DNA of 64,000 nucleotides from an uncultured Christensenella sp. (GCA_949290515.1 CASERZ010000005.1:37856-101855), one strand, 5' to 3'; numbered from the stretch's first letter, positions 1 to 8,823 are shown. Notes: a model not told the origin generated them from the letters alone. Made by a program: numbers and translations.

Positions 1-338
1 TCGAGCTTGCCGAGAGCGCGGGGGCAATAATAAACAATCTGGACAAGAGATTTTTGAACGTTTATAAAAACGAACTCGAGTATATCTACGTCAAAGAGGA
101 TAAAAACAGCATATATATACGCGAGCTTGCCGATATAAGAAGCGACATACGCGCGCAGTATTCGCCTATGCCTTTGAAAGCCGCGCTGTCCTCGCTTTTG
201 AAAATCGTTACGACGCAGAGTATGCTGCTTGATAAAATACTCGTTTACGACAGGAGCGGGAAAAGCAAAGAGATACGGCTCAATCAACTTTCGCTTGCGT
301 GCGCGCTCAATTCGTTGGTACTAATCGTTTTCGGGTAA
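1..338 (+). CDS. C-terminal part of an unrecognised protein (5' end outside window)
   Basis: The reading frame is open from the left edge (first whole codon at base 3) to a TAA at 336-338, so this is the C-terminal ~111 residues of a longer protein. I do not recognise the family. The piece is mixed charged/hydrophobic with a helical-looking stretch (PLKAALSSLLKIVTTQSMLLDKIL) that contains no obvious membrane segment or catalytic motif. Its last 18 bases overlap the end of the convergent WYL regulator gene, a tight tail-to-tail arrangement. No terminator is visible between the two. Confidence 0.55.
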   Translation, partial: ELAESAGAIINNLDKRFLNVYKNELEYIYVKEDKNSIYIRELADIRSDIRAQYSPMPLKAALSSLLKIVTTQSMLLDKILVYDRSGKSKEIRLNQLSLACALNSLVLIVFG

Positions 339-1307
339 TTCTTTGAGTCTGTCGAGAAGACGGCTGCGGTAGAGAAGACATATTTCTCTGGGCGCAAGTA
401 TTTTCAGTCCGCTTCCGAGAGAAAAACACCAACCGAAAAACATATCGCTTATCTGCACTTCGGCGGTAAAGCGGTACTTGTCCGAGTAAGGGGTAAGACG
501 CGTTTTCGCGCCGAACTTGTCATATACGGCTTCTACGAGATTTTTATCTATCTGCATAGTTACGTCCTTGCGCTCGCCGAGGAACATTCCGAAAAGCTGT
601 TTTTTCTGTTTGCGAATGTCGAAGTCTAGGAATTTATCGGCGACTTCGATATCCTGCGGAAGGGTACGTACGTCGTCCATTCTGTCCACGCGGTAATTGG
701 ATATTACGTCGGGGTGAGAGTCGGTTACGCACACGAGATAATAGTTGTCTCCCGACAAAAGAGTAGCGAGAGGACTGACGGTATATACGCGTTTTTCGGC
801 GTTTCTTCTCACACGTCTTCCTCTTGCGTCGAGACGGAAGTATTCAAATGAAATTTTCTTATGGTTGATTATCGCTTCGTTGAGAGTGAATACGTTGAGA
901 TATATATTTTCGTTGGTATGTTTTGTGGTGTCGAATACTGCTATATTGCGCTTGACGACTTCTCCTTTGAGCGGTCCCGCGAGAGTAGCGATTTTGTCCA
1001 CGAGGATTTTTGTCTTTGACGGCGTAATAAAGCTTGCCGCCTGTACCGCGTCCATAAGGATACGCACTTCCGCGATATCGAAAGCGCGCTTTTCCACGTA
1101 ATACATATTGCATTTTTCTCTCGTCTGCCTAACTTCGAAACCGTTGGCGTTGAGAAGATTTATATCGTCGTAGAGAGTTTTGCGCTCTACCTTTATGCCT
1201 TGTTTTGCTAGTTTTTCTATGATATCGTAAGTCGAGAGAGGGTGAGTTTCGTCACTCTCTCTTACAAGCATATCGTAGATTTTGAGAAGTTTGATTTTCT
1301 GCTCCAT
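321..1307 (-). CDS. WYL-domain transcriptional regulator
   Basis: About 328 residues. The N-terminus holds a winged-helix DeoR/HTH_11-like domain (STYDIIEKLAKQG, then ERKTLYDDINLL), followed from about residue 125 by a WYL domain (KKISFEYF, then YTVSPLATLLSGDNYYLVCV and the NYRVDRM segment) and a C-terminal extension. This is the usual HTH-WYL architecture of ligand-responsive regulators that bind a small molecule or nucleic acid through the WYL fold. The ATG at 1307 is preferred over a TTG 30 bases upstream. It lies 50 bp downstream of the GH20 gene on the same strand, so the two are probably cotranscribed. The ligand and targets cannot be inferred from sequence. Confidence 0.9.
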   Translation of the reverse strand: MEQKIKLLKIYDMLVRESDETHPLSTYDIIEKLAKQGIKVERKTLYDDINLLNANGFEVRQTREKCNMYYVEKRAFDIAEVRILMDAVQAASFITPSKTKILVDKIATLAGPLKGEVVKRNIAVFDTTKHTNENIYLNVFTLNEAIINHKKISFEYFRLDARGRRVRRNAEKRVYTVSPLATLLSGDNYYLVCVTDSHPDVISNYRVDRMDDVRTLPQDIEVADKFLDFDIRKQKKQLFGMFLGERKDVTMQIDKNLVEAVYDKFGAKTRLTPYSDKYRFTAEVQISDMFFGWCFSLGSGLKILAPREICLLYRSRLLDRLKELPEND

Positions 1308-1357
1308 AATAAACAATTGCAGGGATAAATACGGCAATTACCCTACAAGGGCAAAGA

Positions 1358-2899
1358 TTAAAGGTTGTCTTTTTTGTGTTTGCCGAATTTTCTTTTGACT
1401 TTTGCGTTATCGAGCGCGTTGTGCAGGCCTTCCCAGTGAAGAGGGCGGCGGTTAAACCACAGCCACGAGAAGAATTTACGCGTTTTGTTGGCAAACGAGT
1501 CCGAATAGTCGGCTATGAGGTAGCCGAATTGCTTGAGATACTTGCAATGCGCGTCTAGACGGGAGAGGAATTCGTCGTATTCCTTTTTATCGTCGGGAAT
1601 ATCCGTCCACATAGTTTCGGACAGAGCGCAAAGTCTCGGCAAAGTAAGTTTCTGAGCCTTTTTCCAGTCGGGTACGTATTCGCTCCACAGGCACGCCTCT
1701 ACGCCCTTTAACCCTTTTTCCGCGCCTTCTATGAAGGGATTGAAAAGATAGCCTTTTTTGAGAGTAACGGTTTTTTCGGGCAAATCGAGATAGCAGCTGG
1801 CAGCGTCGGAATTTACGTATTCTATTCCTTCGCTGAGTTCCTTGCGGATGGCGGTCTGGTCCTTTGCGGGACTTGACCAGAATTGACGGATTAGGGTTTT
1901 GTCGGTCATAAAGGTGGGTGAAAACTCATTCCACATCATTACCTTTTTGCCTTTTGACTGCAGATATTTTGCAAGGCGGTTGACGAAAACAGACTGAAGC
2001 TGTTCTTCGTTTTCAAGCCCTTCTTCGCGCATCTTTTTCTGACAGTGAGGGCAGATTTTCCAGCGCGTTTTGGGAGCTTCGTCGCCTCCTATATGCACGT
2101 ATTCGCTGTCAAAGATTTGGCACACTTCGTCCCACACGTCCTCAGCGAATTTGTAAGTGCTTTCCTTTCCCGCGCAGAGTATGTCGTGTTTTACTCCCCA
2201 GTGAGTTGCGACGGGCAGCTTTCTGTCAAAGCAGCTAAGCTCGGGATAGCACGCGATAGCCGCGCGCGAGTGTCCCGGCATATCTATCTCGGGTATAAGT
2301 TCTATAAAAAACTTTTTACAGTAAGCCACGAGGTCCTTGAGTTCGTCCTGAGTGTAAAATCCCGAATGTTTTTTGTGAGAAAAATTAGTGCCGTTGCGCA
2401 CGCTTCCTTTTTGCGTAAGCAGAGGATATTTTTTTATTTCTATGCGCCAGCCTTGGTCTTCCGTGATATGTATACGGAATTTATTTATTTTGTGCAGGGC
2501 GCAAAGACGTATCAGGCTTTTTATGTTTTCTACGGGCATAAAGTATCTTCCTACGTCGAGCATATAGCCTCTGTAATTAAATCTGGGGCGGTCGGTTATA
2601 CTGCAATAAGGCAATTCGAAAGAGTAGTTGTGCAAAAGCTGAGCAAGCGTAAGGTAAGCATAAAATACGCCTTGTTCTCCTCCTGCCTTAACGGATATAC
2701 CGTCTGCGTCTACGTCGAGCGAATAGGATTGACTGTCTGTTTTGGCGTCGTCGGGGGAGAATTGCGAGGGGCACAGGGAAACTTTTACGCCGAGTTTTTG
2801 CAAATCGGACATATAGTTTTCCACAGAAAGGTCAACCGCGGGAATTTTCAACGAACCTTCCTTGGTGATGCAAGTCGCGGGTGCGGGGATAATTTTCAT
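1358..2899 (-). CDS. Glycoside hydrolase family 20 beta-N-acetylhexosaminidase
   Basis: 513 residues. After an N-terminal GH20b-like domain comes the GH20 barrel. It shows ITDRPRFNYRGYMLDVGRYF (about residues 101-120), HITEDQGWRIE, EIDMPGHS and the catalytic pair in HIGGDE (Asp273-Glu274), the acid/base and oxazolinium-stabilising residues of substrate-assisted catalysis. No signal peptide is seen, so it is predicted to cleave beta-linked GlcNAc or GalNAc from imported oligosaccharides in the cytoplasm. A good Shine-Dalgarno (aaggagt) precedes the ATG and a near-consensus promoter lies upstream. It heads a two-gene unit with the WYL regulator. Substrate (host glycan, chitobiose or muropeptide) is not determinable. 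Confidence 0.95.
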   Translation of the reverse strand: MKIIPAPATCITKEGSLKIPAVDLSVENYMSDLQKLGVKVSLCPSQFSPDDAKTDSQSYSLDVDADGISVKAGGEQGVFYAYLTLAQLLHNYSFELPYCSITDRPRFNYRGYMLDVGRYFMPVENIKSLIRLCALHKINKFRIHITEDQGWRIEIKKYPLLTQKGSVRNGTNFSHKKHSGFYTQDELKDLVAYCKKFFIELIPEIDMPGHSRAAIACYPELSCFDRKLPVATHWGVKHDILCAGKESTYKFAEDVWDEVCQIFDSEYVHIGGDEAPKTRWKICPHCQKKMREEGLENEEQLQSVFVNRLAKYLQSKGKKVMMWNEFSPTFMTDKTLIRQFWSSPAKDQTAIRKELSEGIEYVNSDAASCYLDLPEKTVTLKKGYLFNPFIEGAEKGLKGVEACLWSEYVPDWKKAQKLTLPRLCALSETMWTDIPDDKKEYDEFLSRLDAHCKYLKQFGYLIADYSDSFANKTRKFFSWLWFNRRPLHWEGLHNALDNAKVKRKFGKHKKDNL

Positions 2900-2955
2900 A
2901 ATTTACTCCTTCGGATAAGCCTTAAAAAGGCTGTTTTCCACATTTGTCCATATAC

Positions 2956-2985
2956 ATTATAATACACCTTTTCGGGCATTGTCAA
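2956..2985 (-). promoter_or_regulatory. Sigma-A-type promoter for the GH20-WYL unit
   Basis: On the minus strand a perfect TTGACA (2985-2980) and a perfect TATAAT (2961-2956) are separated by 18 bp, about 60 bp upstream of the GH20 start codon. Confidence 0.8.
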
Positions 2986-3061
2986 CGCTAGCCGAAAGTT
3001 GAGAATATCGCCTTAATTCGTCACATATACATAGAAATGAAAGGCAAATATAGTCGGCGAG

Positions 3062-3105
3062 TTATCCACACGAACAAGTGTTTTTGTGGATAACTCTGTG
3101 GATAA
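3062..3105. promoter_or_regulatory. Cluster of three perfect DnaA boxes
   Basis: TTATCCACA occurs at 3062-3070 and its complement TGTGGATAA at 3085-3093 and 3097-3105. All three match the strong DnaA-box consensus exactly within 44 bp, in a convergent then tandem arrangement. They sit in the intergenic region between the divergent GH20 and amidase genes. No dnaA, dnaN or other origin genes are present, so a regulatory or DnaA-titration role is as plausible as an origin. Confidence 0.75.
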
Positions 3106-3168
3106 GTCGGCTATAAAGGCGGTTTAATGCAATAAAAAGGCATTTGACGAGGTGTTTAACTCAAAATT

Positions 3169-3870
3169 ATGAAAATCACAATTATCTCCAAAAAAGCTAT
3201 AATTATCGCACTATCGTGTATTCTCATTCCCGTTTTATGCATATCTGCGTGCGCAGGGGCAGTCGCAGGCGTAACGCAAGCGGGCGGAAAGAGTTTTTTT
3301 TACGGTACCGTCGTCGTTGACGCGGGACACGGAGGGATAGACGGCGGAGTAGTAGGCTCGGCGGGAGTAAAAGAGAGCGATATCAATCTCGCTATTGCAA
3401 GACTTCTCAAAAGCCGTCTGGAAGAAGCCAACTACCGTGTGGTAATGACGCGAGAGGACGAAAACGCCTTAAGCAATATCAAGCGTATAGATATGCAGAT
3501 GCGCAAGGAAATTATACTTTCTTCTTCTCCTTTGACGGTCATAAGTCTTCACGTCAACAGATTTTCCGACAGCGCGCGAAGAGGCGTACAGGTATTTTAC
3601 GACGATACCAAAGTAGGCAAGGATTTTGCCGAGGCTATGCAGGCTCATCTCAACAAGACCGTAAATGCCAAGTACGGCGGTCGCGACGATTACGAGGCGA
3701 TAGCGGGGGATTTGTTTATTACGAAATGCGCGCCCGTACCTTCGATAATTATAGAATGCGGATTTATATCCAATGCCGAGGACGAAAAATTACTGCTAGA
3801 CGAGGCTTACCGCAAAGAACTCTGCTCACGCATAGCCGAACTCGTCGCAAGAGAGCATAATCCCGAGTAA
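3169..3870 (+). CDS. cwlD: CwlD-like N-acetylmuramoyl-L-alanine amidase
   Basis: 233 residues, with an N-terminal membrane or signal segment (about 9-36) and one Amidase_3 domain. Zinc ligands and catalytic residue are all visible: His54 in DAGHGG, Glu69 in KESDIN, His128 in SLHVN and Glu196 in IECGF. The length, the VVMTRED segment and the RRGVQVFY segment resemble CwlD, which removes the peptide side chain from muramic acid during spore-cortex synthesis; SpoIIE elsewhere in the window fits a spore former. A general cell-wall amidase is the alternative. The ATG lacks a close Shine-Dalgarno (a GAGGTG is 15 nt away). A polysaccharide deacetylase follows on the same strand. Confidence 0.85.
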   Translation: MKITIISKKAIIIALSCILIPVLCISACAGAVAGVTQAGGKSFFYGTVVVDAGHGGIDGGVVGSAGVKESDINLAIARLLKSRLEEANYRVVMTREDENALSNIKRIDMQMRKEIILSSSPLTVISLHVNRFSDSARRGVQVFYDDTKVGKDFAEAMQAHLNKTVNAKYGGRDDYEAIAGDLFITKCAPVPSIIIECGFISNAEDEKLLLDEAYRKELCSRIAELVAREHNPE

Positions 3871-4065
3871 GAGCTTTTACTTTACGGAGCAAATACTTGC
3901 AAGAGGGGGGCGTAAGTCAGCAAGTCCTGCAGTAATACATAGTAAATCTTTCTCAAAAGTCGGATTTTGATATTGTTTTCGATAGCGCAAGCGTGAATTA
4001 GCGCTTGCATTACTCTTTGCCGAATAAATAAAAAAATATCATACACACTATTTGCAAGGTGTGAT

Positions 4066-4992
4066 ATGGAAAGATTTTACAGATTTAGAACAAAAGCCGT
4101 ACTGATTTGCTTTTTGATTTTTTTGTCGGCGGTAACAGCAGCTGCTGCGTTGCGTGAGGTAACAGACGCGGATACTTTTATGCAAGTCGATTCCCAAGTG
4201 CAGACAAAAGAGTGTTTTTCCGACGGCAGTACGCTTACCGTCCTTATGTATCACAACGTGCTGAAAGAAGGTAAAAAACAAAGTACCTATTGCATAGGCG
4301 AAGACGCGCTCAAAAGAGATTTCGAATATCTCAGAAAAAACAAATTCAATATAATCAGTTGCGCCGAGGTCATAGACAGGGTTTACGCGGGCAAAAGTTT
4401 GCCCGACAAGGCAGTAATGATTACTTTCGACGACGGCTATCTCAACAACGTAAAATACGCTTTGCCGTTGTTGAAAGAGTACGGATACACCGCACTGTTT
4501 TCGGTAGTGGGGGATTATACGCTTCTCGACAAAAACAATCCCAAAGTCGGCGGGGATTTCGTATATCTCGGCTGGAAAGATATAAAGCAGGCAAGTCAAA
4601 GCAAAAATATCGAGATGGGATTACACTCCTATTCTATGCACTATCTGCGCCCGCGTCTGGGCGTCGCGCAACTGAAGGGAGAGAGTGACAAAGAGTATTC
4701 TCGCGTATTTGCCGACGATACGGACAAGCTAATCAAATCGCTTTACAATGCCGAGGTACAAGGAAGATTTTACGAGATATACGCATATCCTTACGGCAAG
4801 TACAATTCGATTAGCGAAAGAATATTAAAGGAAAAGGGAATCAAGATGACATTGACTTGCAACGAGGGTATCAACAGCGTATCTTCTCCGGAGGATTTGT
4901 ATCTTTTAAAGCGTCTTAACCGCGACGCTACGAAAGAGTCGCTCGAAGACATATTCGCGCCTTATGACAAACTTGCCGCAAGCGGTAAATAA
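4066..4992 (+). CDS. Exported polysaccharide deacetylase (NodB domain)
   Basis: 308 residues, with an N-terminal signal-anchor (about 11-28) and then a carbohydrate esterase 4-type domain. Visible motifs are VLMYHNV (59-65), TFDDGY (120-125, with catalytic/metal-binding Asp122 and Asp123), the metal-binding histidines His187 and His192 in HSYSMH, and AYPYGKY. Such enzymes deacetylate GlcNAc or MurNAc units of peptidoglycan or exopolysaccharide outside the membrane. The position just after a CwlD-like amidase invites comparison with the CwlD/PdaA cortex pathway, but the LMYHNV start is more typical of PgaB-like deacetylases, so that link is inference only. The Shine-Dalgarno is aaggtg. Confidence 0.9.
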   Translation: MERFYRFRTKAVLICFLIFLSAVTAAAALREVTDADTFMQVDSQVQTKECFSDGSTLTVLMYHNVLKEGKKQSTYCIGEDALKRDFEYLRKNKFNIISCAEVIDRVYAGKSLPDKAVMITFDDGYLNNVKYALPLLKEYGYTALFSVVGDYTLLDKNNPKVGGDFVYLGWKDIKQASQSKNIEMGLHSYSMHYLRPRLGVAQLKGESDKEYSRVFADDTDKLIKSLYNAEVQGRFYEIYAYPYGKYNSISERILKEKGIKMTLTCNEGINSVSSPEDLYLLKRLNRDATKESLEDIFAPYDKLAASGK

Positions 4993-5215
4993 GCGGTAAA
5001 TAAAAATAAAAATTACAATCAAAGTATATGAAAATACGGGATTTTGCGATATAATTGAGATAAGGCTATTTACGATAGCACATACCGTATCGGAAACGGT
5101 TTATTAATTAGATTAAAAAACAATAACAAAAAAAACAATAATTAACTGTTAACGGAAAATCGGTCTTAAGCCGGACAAGTGATTGCCGATTATTGTTAGC
5201 GACACAGGAGAAAAA

Positions 5216-5527
5216 ATGAGTTTTTACGACGAAGTATACGAGGTGGTTAAGAAAATACCGAAAGGCAAAGTCGCCACGTACGGGCAGATAGCGAGGTTGT
5301 TGTGTTCGCCTAAAGCGTCGCGCGCCGTAGGTTACGCATTGCACTCCAATCCTTTGCCGGGAATAATCCCTTGCCACAGAGTGGTCAACCGCGAGGGAAG
5401 GCTTGCCCCCGCGTTTGCTTTCGGAGGCATAGACGTACAAGCCGAACTTTTGGAAAAAGAAGGCGTAAAGTGCGACAAAGACTTTGTCGTGGATTTGAAA
5501 AAATACCAATGGAGAGAGGGATTGTGA
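5216..5527 (+). CDS. MGMT-family O6-alkylguanine-DNA alkyltransferase domain protein
   Basis: 103 residues, the length of an isolated C-terminal alkyltransferase domain. It contains KVATYGQIA, the helix-turn-helix DNA-binding stretch and the active-site IPCHRVV motif, with the acceptor cysteine at residue 53. The cysteine is present, so this is a potential methyl-acceptor enzyme rather than a Cys-less alkyltransferase-like protein, although the N-terminal Ada/Ogt domain is absent. The ATG at 5216 has acaggag 6 nt upstream; an in-frame ATG at 5183 has none. It overlaps the start of the pseudouridine synthase gene (GTGA), implying translational coupling. Confidence 0.85.
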   Translation: MSFYDEVYEVVKKIPKGKVATYGQIARLLCSPKASRAVGYALHSNPLPGIIPCHRVVNREGRLAPAFAFGGIDVQAELLEKEGVKCDKDFVVDLKKYQWREGL

Positions 5528-6441
5528 AAGCAAGGCGCATAGTATTTACCGCACCTTTCGACGGAAAGGCGGACGACGTGCTCAAAAGTCTTGACGTATC
5601 CTCCGGCATACGTACGGAATTGAGAAAACGCATAGGGCTTGTCGCAAAGATAAACGGGCAGGAAGAAATACCTGTTACGCTTGTCGACGTACTAAAAAAG
5701 GACGAGGAGTTTTGCATATATCTCGAGGACAGGGGGGTACCTAGAGTACCCGTGTGCGACAGGGAGATACCAATCGTTTACGAAGACGAGGATTTGGCTG
5801 TCGTCGACAAACCCGCTTCGCTTGCCGTCATTCCCGTAAAAGGCCATTACGGCAGAAGTCTTGCCAACTGTCTAGCAAAGCGTTGGGGGGATTTTGTTTA
5901 CCGACCCGTCAACCGTCTTGACAGAGATACGTCGGGGCTTATGGTCGTAGCAAAAAATTCTCTTGCGCACAGCAGACTTTCGGGCAAGACACACAGACGT
6001 TATCTAGCGTTATGTCAAGGAGTTTTTTCGGGAAAGAGGGAAGGCGTAATCGACGCGCCTTTGGACAGGGCGGAAGACGGTATGAAAAGATACGTATGCC
6101 AAGTCGGCAAGGGCGCGGAGGCGGTTACGCGTTACAAATTTTTGAAACAGTACGACGGATATTTTTCAGCCGAATTCGTACCCGTCACGGGAAGGACGCA
6201 TCAGATAAGAGTACATATTTCCAGCTTAAGTTACCCTCTTATGTGCGACAGGCTATACAATCCCTGTTGCAAGTCGATTACGCTTGACGACGGCAAGCTG
6301 CTCGACAGACAGGCTTTGCACAGTTATTATCTCGAGTTTACACATCCTGTCAGCGGTGAAAGGCTTTGTTTTTCAAGCGCTCCCGACTTTATTTCGCAAG
6401 AAGAGTTCGAAGACGTTTTAAAGAATACCGTAAAGGATTAG
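5524..6441 (+). CDS. RluA/RluD-family RNA pseudouridine synthase
   Basis: About 305 residues. An S4-like N-terminal region (residues ~1-75) precedes the catalytic domain. That domain has the family signature RPVNRLDRDTSGLMVVAK with the catalytic Asp in RLDRDTSG, followed by the TGRTHQIRVH motif. The family isomerises uridines in 23S rRNA or tRNA; the target site cannot be read from sequence. I chose the GTG at 5524 because its stop/start overlap with the upstream gene and the ggagagaggg just before it look functional; an ATG at 5509 in the same frame is the alternative. Confidence 0.9.
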   Translation: MKARRIVFTAPFDGKADDVLKSLDVSSGIRTELRKRIGLVAKINGQEEIPVTLVDVLKKDEEFCIYLEDRGVPRVPVCDREIPIVYEDEDLAVVDKPASLAVIPVKGHYGRSLANCLAKRWGDFVYRPVNRLDRDTSGLMVVAKNSLAHSRLSGKTHRRYLALCQGVFSGKREGVIDAPLDRAEDGMKRYVCQVGKGAEAVTRYKFLKQYDGYFSAEFVPVTGRTHQIRVHISSLSYPLMCDRLYNPCCKSITLDDGKLLDRQALHSYYLEFTHPVSGERLCFSSAPDFISQEEFEDVLKNTVKD

Positions 6442-6512
6442 CAGAATACCGCGTCAGGTATTGATATCTCAAAAGGCATTTTTTATCGGAATTTTTAAAA
6501 GACGCAAAAGAG

Positions 6513-6582
6513 AATTTGCACTTGCGCCCGCGCAGTCGCACGGCGGCCGTTATGCGCGCAAAACGCGCGCAATTGCAAATTT
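6513..6582. repeat. Intergenic palindrome with T-run (possible terminator)
   Basis: Arms AATTTGCAcTTGCGC (6513-6527) and GCGCAAtTGCAAATT (6567-6581) match at 14 of 15 positions and enclose a smaller perfect hairpin (ACGGcggCCGT, 6540-6550). The right arm runs into TTTTTTT, so transcription coming from the pseudouridine synthase gene may end here. The nested outer-arm plus inner-hairpin design resembles the palindromes at 12.2, 32.1 and 38.2 kb, but the core sequence differs. Confidence 0.6.
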
Positions 6583-6692
6583 TTTTCGATTTTCGGACTA
6601 TCGGACGCAAGCTGTTTTTTCTCTTGTATTGACTAATAGGTACGGATAATATATAATAGTATTCGGTATTTAAATTAAAGCGAGGACAGACT

Positions 6693-7904
6693 ATGAACGT
6701 ATTTCAAAAAGGCTGGTACAGATTTTTCCAAAAGGCAATTTATATTTGTTCGCCTTTTCTGCCTTGGAGACAACCCGAGATTTTGCAATTTGACGGCGGC
6801 ATAAAAGACTTGCCTGCATTTATCGAGAGCAAGGGAATCAAAAGCGTGCTTCTCGTCACGGGACCCAATCTTTTCAGACTGGGCGCGCCCGCTCCTATTA
6901 TCGACGGACTCAAAGAAAAAGGTATAAATTGCACCGTATATCACGATACGGTTGCCAATCCTACGATTGACAACGTAGAGGACGCTCTGAAAATGTACAA
7001 AGAGGGCAACTGTCAATGTATCGTCGCTTTCGGCGGCGGCTCGCCTATGGACTGCGCAAAAGTGGTAGGCGCGAGAGTGGCAAGACCCAAAAAGTCCGTG
7101 AGCAAGATGAAAGGACTTTTGAAAATCCGCAAGAAAATCCCTATGTTCATAGCCATTCCGACCACGGCGGGCACGGGCAGCGAAACCACGCTTGCGGCGG
7201 TTATCTCCAACAGCGAAACACACGAAAAATACGCTATCAACGACCATAGCATAATACCTCATTACGCTATATTGGACGCTACGTTGACGGTAGGGCTTCC
7301 TCCCAAGACGACTGCGACTACGGGTATCGACGCACTCACGCACGCGGTAGAAGCTTACGTGGGCAAGAGCAATACCAAAGAAACCAAAGCTATGGCGGAA
7401 AAAGCTGTCAAGCTTATCTTTGACAATCTGCTCGAGGCATACGAGGACGGCGGCAATCTCGAGGCGAGAGAAAATATGCTCAAAGGCTCATACTATGCAG
7501 GCGTTGCGTTTACGAGAGCGTATGTAGGTTACGTACACGCCATAGCGCATACGCTGGGCGGTTTTTATCACGTCGCGCACGGTCTTGCCAACTCTGTGAT
7601 ATTGCCTTATGTGCTGGAATATTACGGCAAGAGCGTACATAAAAAGCTCGCAAGACTTGCCGATATTACGGGCTTAAGCGCGGAGGGAGACAGCGACGCG
7701 GTCAAGGCTGAAAAGTTTATTCAGGCAATCAAGGATATGAATAAAAAGATGGATATCCCCGAAAAATTCGAGGGTATTATCAAAGAAGAGGATATACCCG
7801 TAATGGTAGAACGTGCATACAAAGAGGCGCATCCTCTCTATCCCGTCCCCAAGTTTATGGGCAAAAAGCAACTGGAAGAAATGTACCGTAAAATCTCTTG
7901 CTGA
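6693..7904 (+). CDS. Iron-containing alcohol dehydrogenase
   Basis: 403 residues of the group III (Fe-ADH) family. The NAD(P)-binding loop FGGGSPMD (113-120) and TTAGTGSE are present, as are the four predicted metal ligands Asp213 and His217 (in GIDALTHAVEAY), His282 and His296 (in VHAIAHTLGG...HG). It should reduce aldehydes or oxidise alcohols in the cytoplasm; substrate is unknown. The N-terminal 30 residues are slightly longer than usual and hydrophobic. The stop is one base before the thiamine pyrophosphokinase start, so the two are cotranscribed. A second, distantly related Fe-ADH lies at 57 kb. Confidence 0.93.
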   Translation: MNVFQKGWYRFFQKAIYICSPFLPWRQPEILQFDGGIKDLPAFIESKGIKSVLLVTGPNLFRLGAPAPIIDGLKEKGINCTVYHDTVANPTIDNVEDALKMYKEGNCQCIVAFGGGSPMDCAKVVGARVARPKKSVSKMKGLLKIRKKIPMFIAIPTTAGTGSETTLAAVISNSETHEKYAINDHSIIPHYAILDATLTVGLPPKTTATTGIDALTHAVEAYVGKSNTKETKAMAEKAVKLIFDNLLEAYEDGGNLEARENMLKGSYYAGVAFTRAYVGYVHAIAHTLGGFYHVAHGLANSVILPYVLEYYGKSVHKKLARLADITGLSAEGDSDAVKAEKFIQAIKDMNKKMDIPEKFEGIIKEEDIPVMVERAYKEAHPLYPVPKFMGKKQLEEMYRKISC

Positions 7905-7905
7905 T

Positions 7906-8517
7906 ATGAGATGGATATTGGTTTGCGGCGGTGAGTTTGCCGCGGAAAAATTTTGCCTCGAAGAGGGCGACGTTTTGGTAGGGGTGGACAGCGGATACGC
8001 TAAAATAAAGGACCTTGCCGAAGTCGATTGCGTAGTGGGTGACTTCGACTCTTTGGGTTATGTACCCGAAGGGATAAAGGTTTTGCGGCACGACCCCGTC
8101 AAGGACTATACCGACACTCAGCTCGCTTTGGAATACGCTGTGCAAAACGGCGCGAAAGAGTGCGTTGTTTACGGCGGTTTGGGCGGAAGGGTCGACCATA
8201 CTCTTGCCAATTTGCAGACGGGATACGCATTTGCGCTCAAGGGCGTAAGAGTGCGGTTTATAGGCAAGGATTGCACTGCGTTTTATATTACGGACAAAGC
8301 TGAATTGTACGGAGAAGAGGGCAGATTTTTCTCGCTTTTCGCTATGGATAAAGCCGAGAAAGTGAGCATAAAAGGCGCAAAATACGAGATATCCGGCATT
8401 GACATCGACAATACTTACCCTCTCGGCGTAAGCAACGCTTTTACGGGAGAAAAATGCTCAGTAAGCGTAAAAAGCGGAGTACTTCTCGCTATAATCGACG
8501 ATGCGGGAGTGGTGTAG
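7906..8517 (+). CDS. thiN: Thiamine pyrophosphokinase
   Basis: 203 residues. The N-terminal catalytic domain carries VDSGYAKIKDL, CVVGDFDSL, DYTDTQLALEYA and GGLGGRVDHTLANL, the conserved set that binds ATP/Mg and thiamine; a beta-rich thiamine-binding C-terminal domain follows. It converts thiamine plus ATP to thiamine pyrophosphate and AMP. The ATG at 7906 directly follows the stop of the alcohol dehydrogenase gene, so it probably depends on translational coupling; an upstream in-frame start would lie inside that gene. Confidence 0.93.
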   Translation: MRWILVCGGEFAAEKFCLEEGDVLVGVDSGYAKIKDLAEVDCVVGDFDSLGYVPEGIKVLRHDPVKDYTDTQLALEYAVQNGAKECVVYGGLGGRVDHTLANLQTGYAFALKGVRVRFIGKDCTAFYITDKAELYGEEGRFFSLFAMDKAEKVSIKGAKYEISGIDIDNTYPLGVSNAFTGEKCSVSVKSGVLLAIIDDAGVV

Positions 8518-8521
8518 GATT

Positions 8522-8593
8522 ATGAGAAGAAAGGACAGGGAAATTACCGACGGAGAGAAAATCGACGGCATATCCTGCAAAGTGCACGAATAA
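8522..8593 (+). pseudogene. 23-codon remnant resembling the start of a pyridoxamine-oxidase-like (Nim-type) protein
   Basis: Immediately after thiN an ATG opens MRRKDREIT, the characteristic N-terminus of the Clostridial pyridoxamine 5'-phosphate oxidase-fold/5-nitroimidazole-reductase-like family, but the frame becomes unrelated and stops after 23 codons. The family assignment rests on recalled similarity of about nine residues. It may be a decayed gene, a deletion junction, or a chance match. Confidence 0.35.
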
Positions 8594-8619
8594 AGCGGGT
8601 GCAGTCGCGACTAAATAGT

Positions 8620-8650
8620 TTTACGCTTGCAAAGGCAGGCGTATTTTTTA
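8620..8650 (+). terminator. Rho-independent terminator after the ADH-thiN unit
   Basis: Stem TACGCTTGC / GCAGGCGTA with an AAAG loop (one G-T pair), followed by TTTTTTATT. Confidence 0.75.
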
Positions 8651-8666
8651 TTATTGCTAAAATCGC

Positions 8667-8695
8667 TTGTCAAAAAAAGTAAAGGGCTATATTAT
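8667..8695 (+). promoter_or_regulatory. Promoter upstream of the HAD phosphatase
   Basis: TTGTCA (8667-8672), 17 bp spacer, TATTAT (8690-8695). Transcription would start about 120 nt before the HAD gene ATG. Confidence 0.55.
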
Positions 8696-8823
8696 TGTTA
8701 TACGGAAAACAAACAAAAACGCTTGTCATCGCTGAGGTGTTTTGAAACCTTATACAACGGTTTTGCAAAAGAAAAATTCTTAAAAATACTTTTATATGCG
8801 CTCAAAATGCGCGAGGAAAACAT

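Noticed and set aside
745..1101. 118-codon plus-strand frame opposite the WYL regulator
   Set aside because: Antisense shadow of a well-supported coding sequence.
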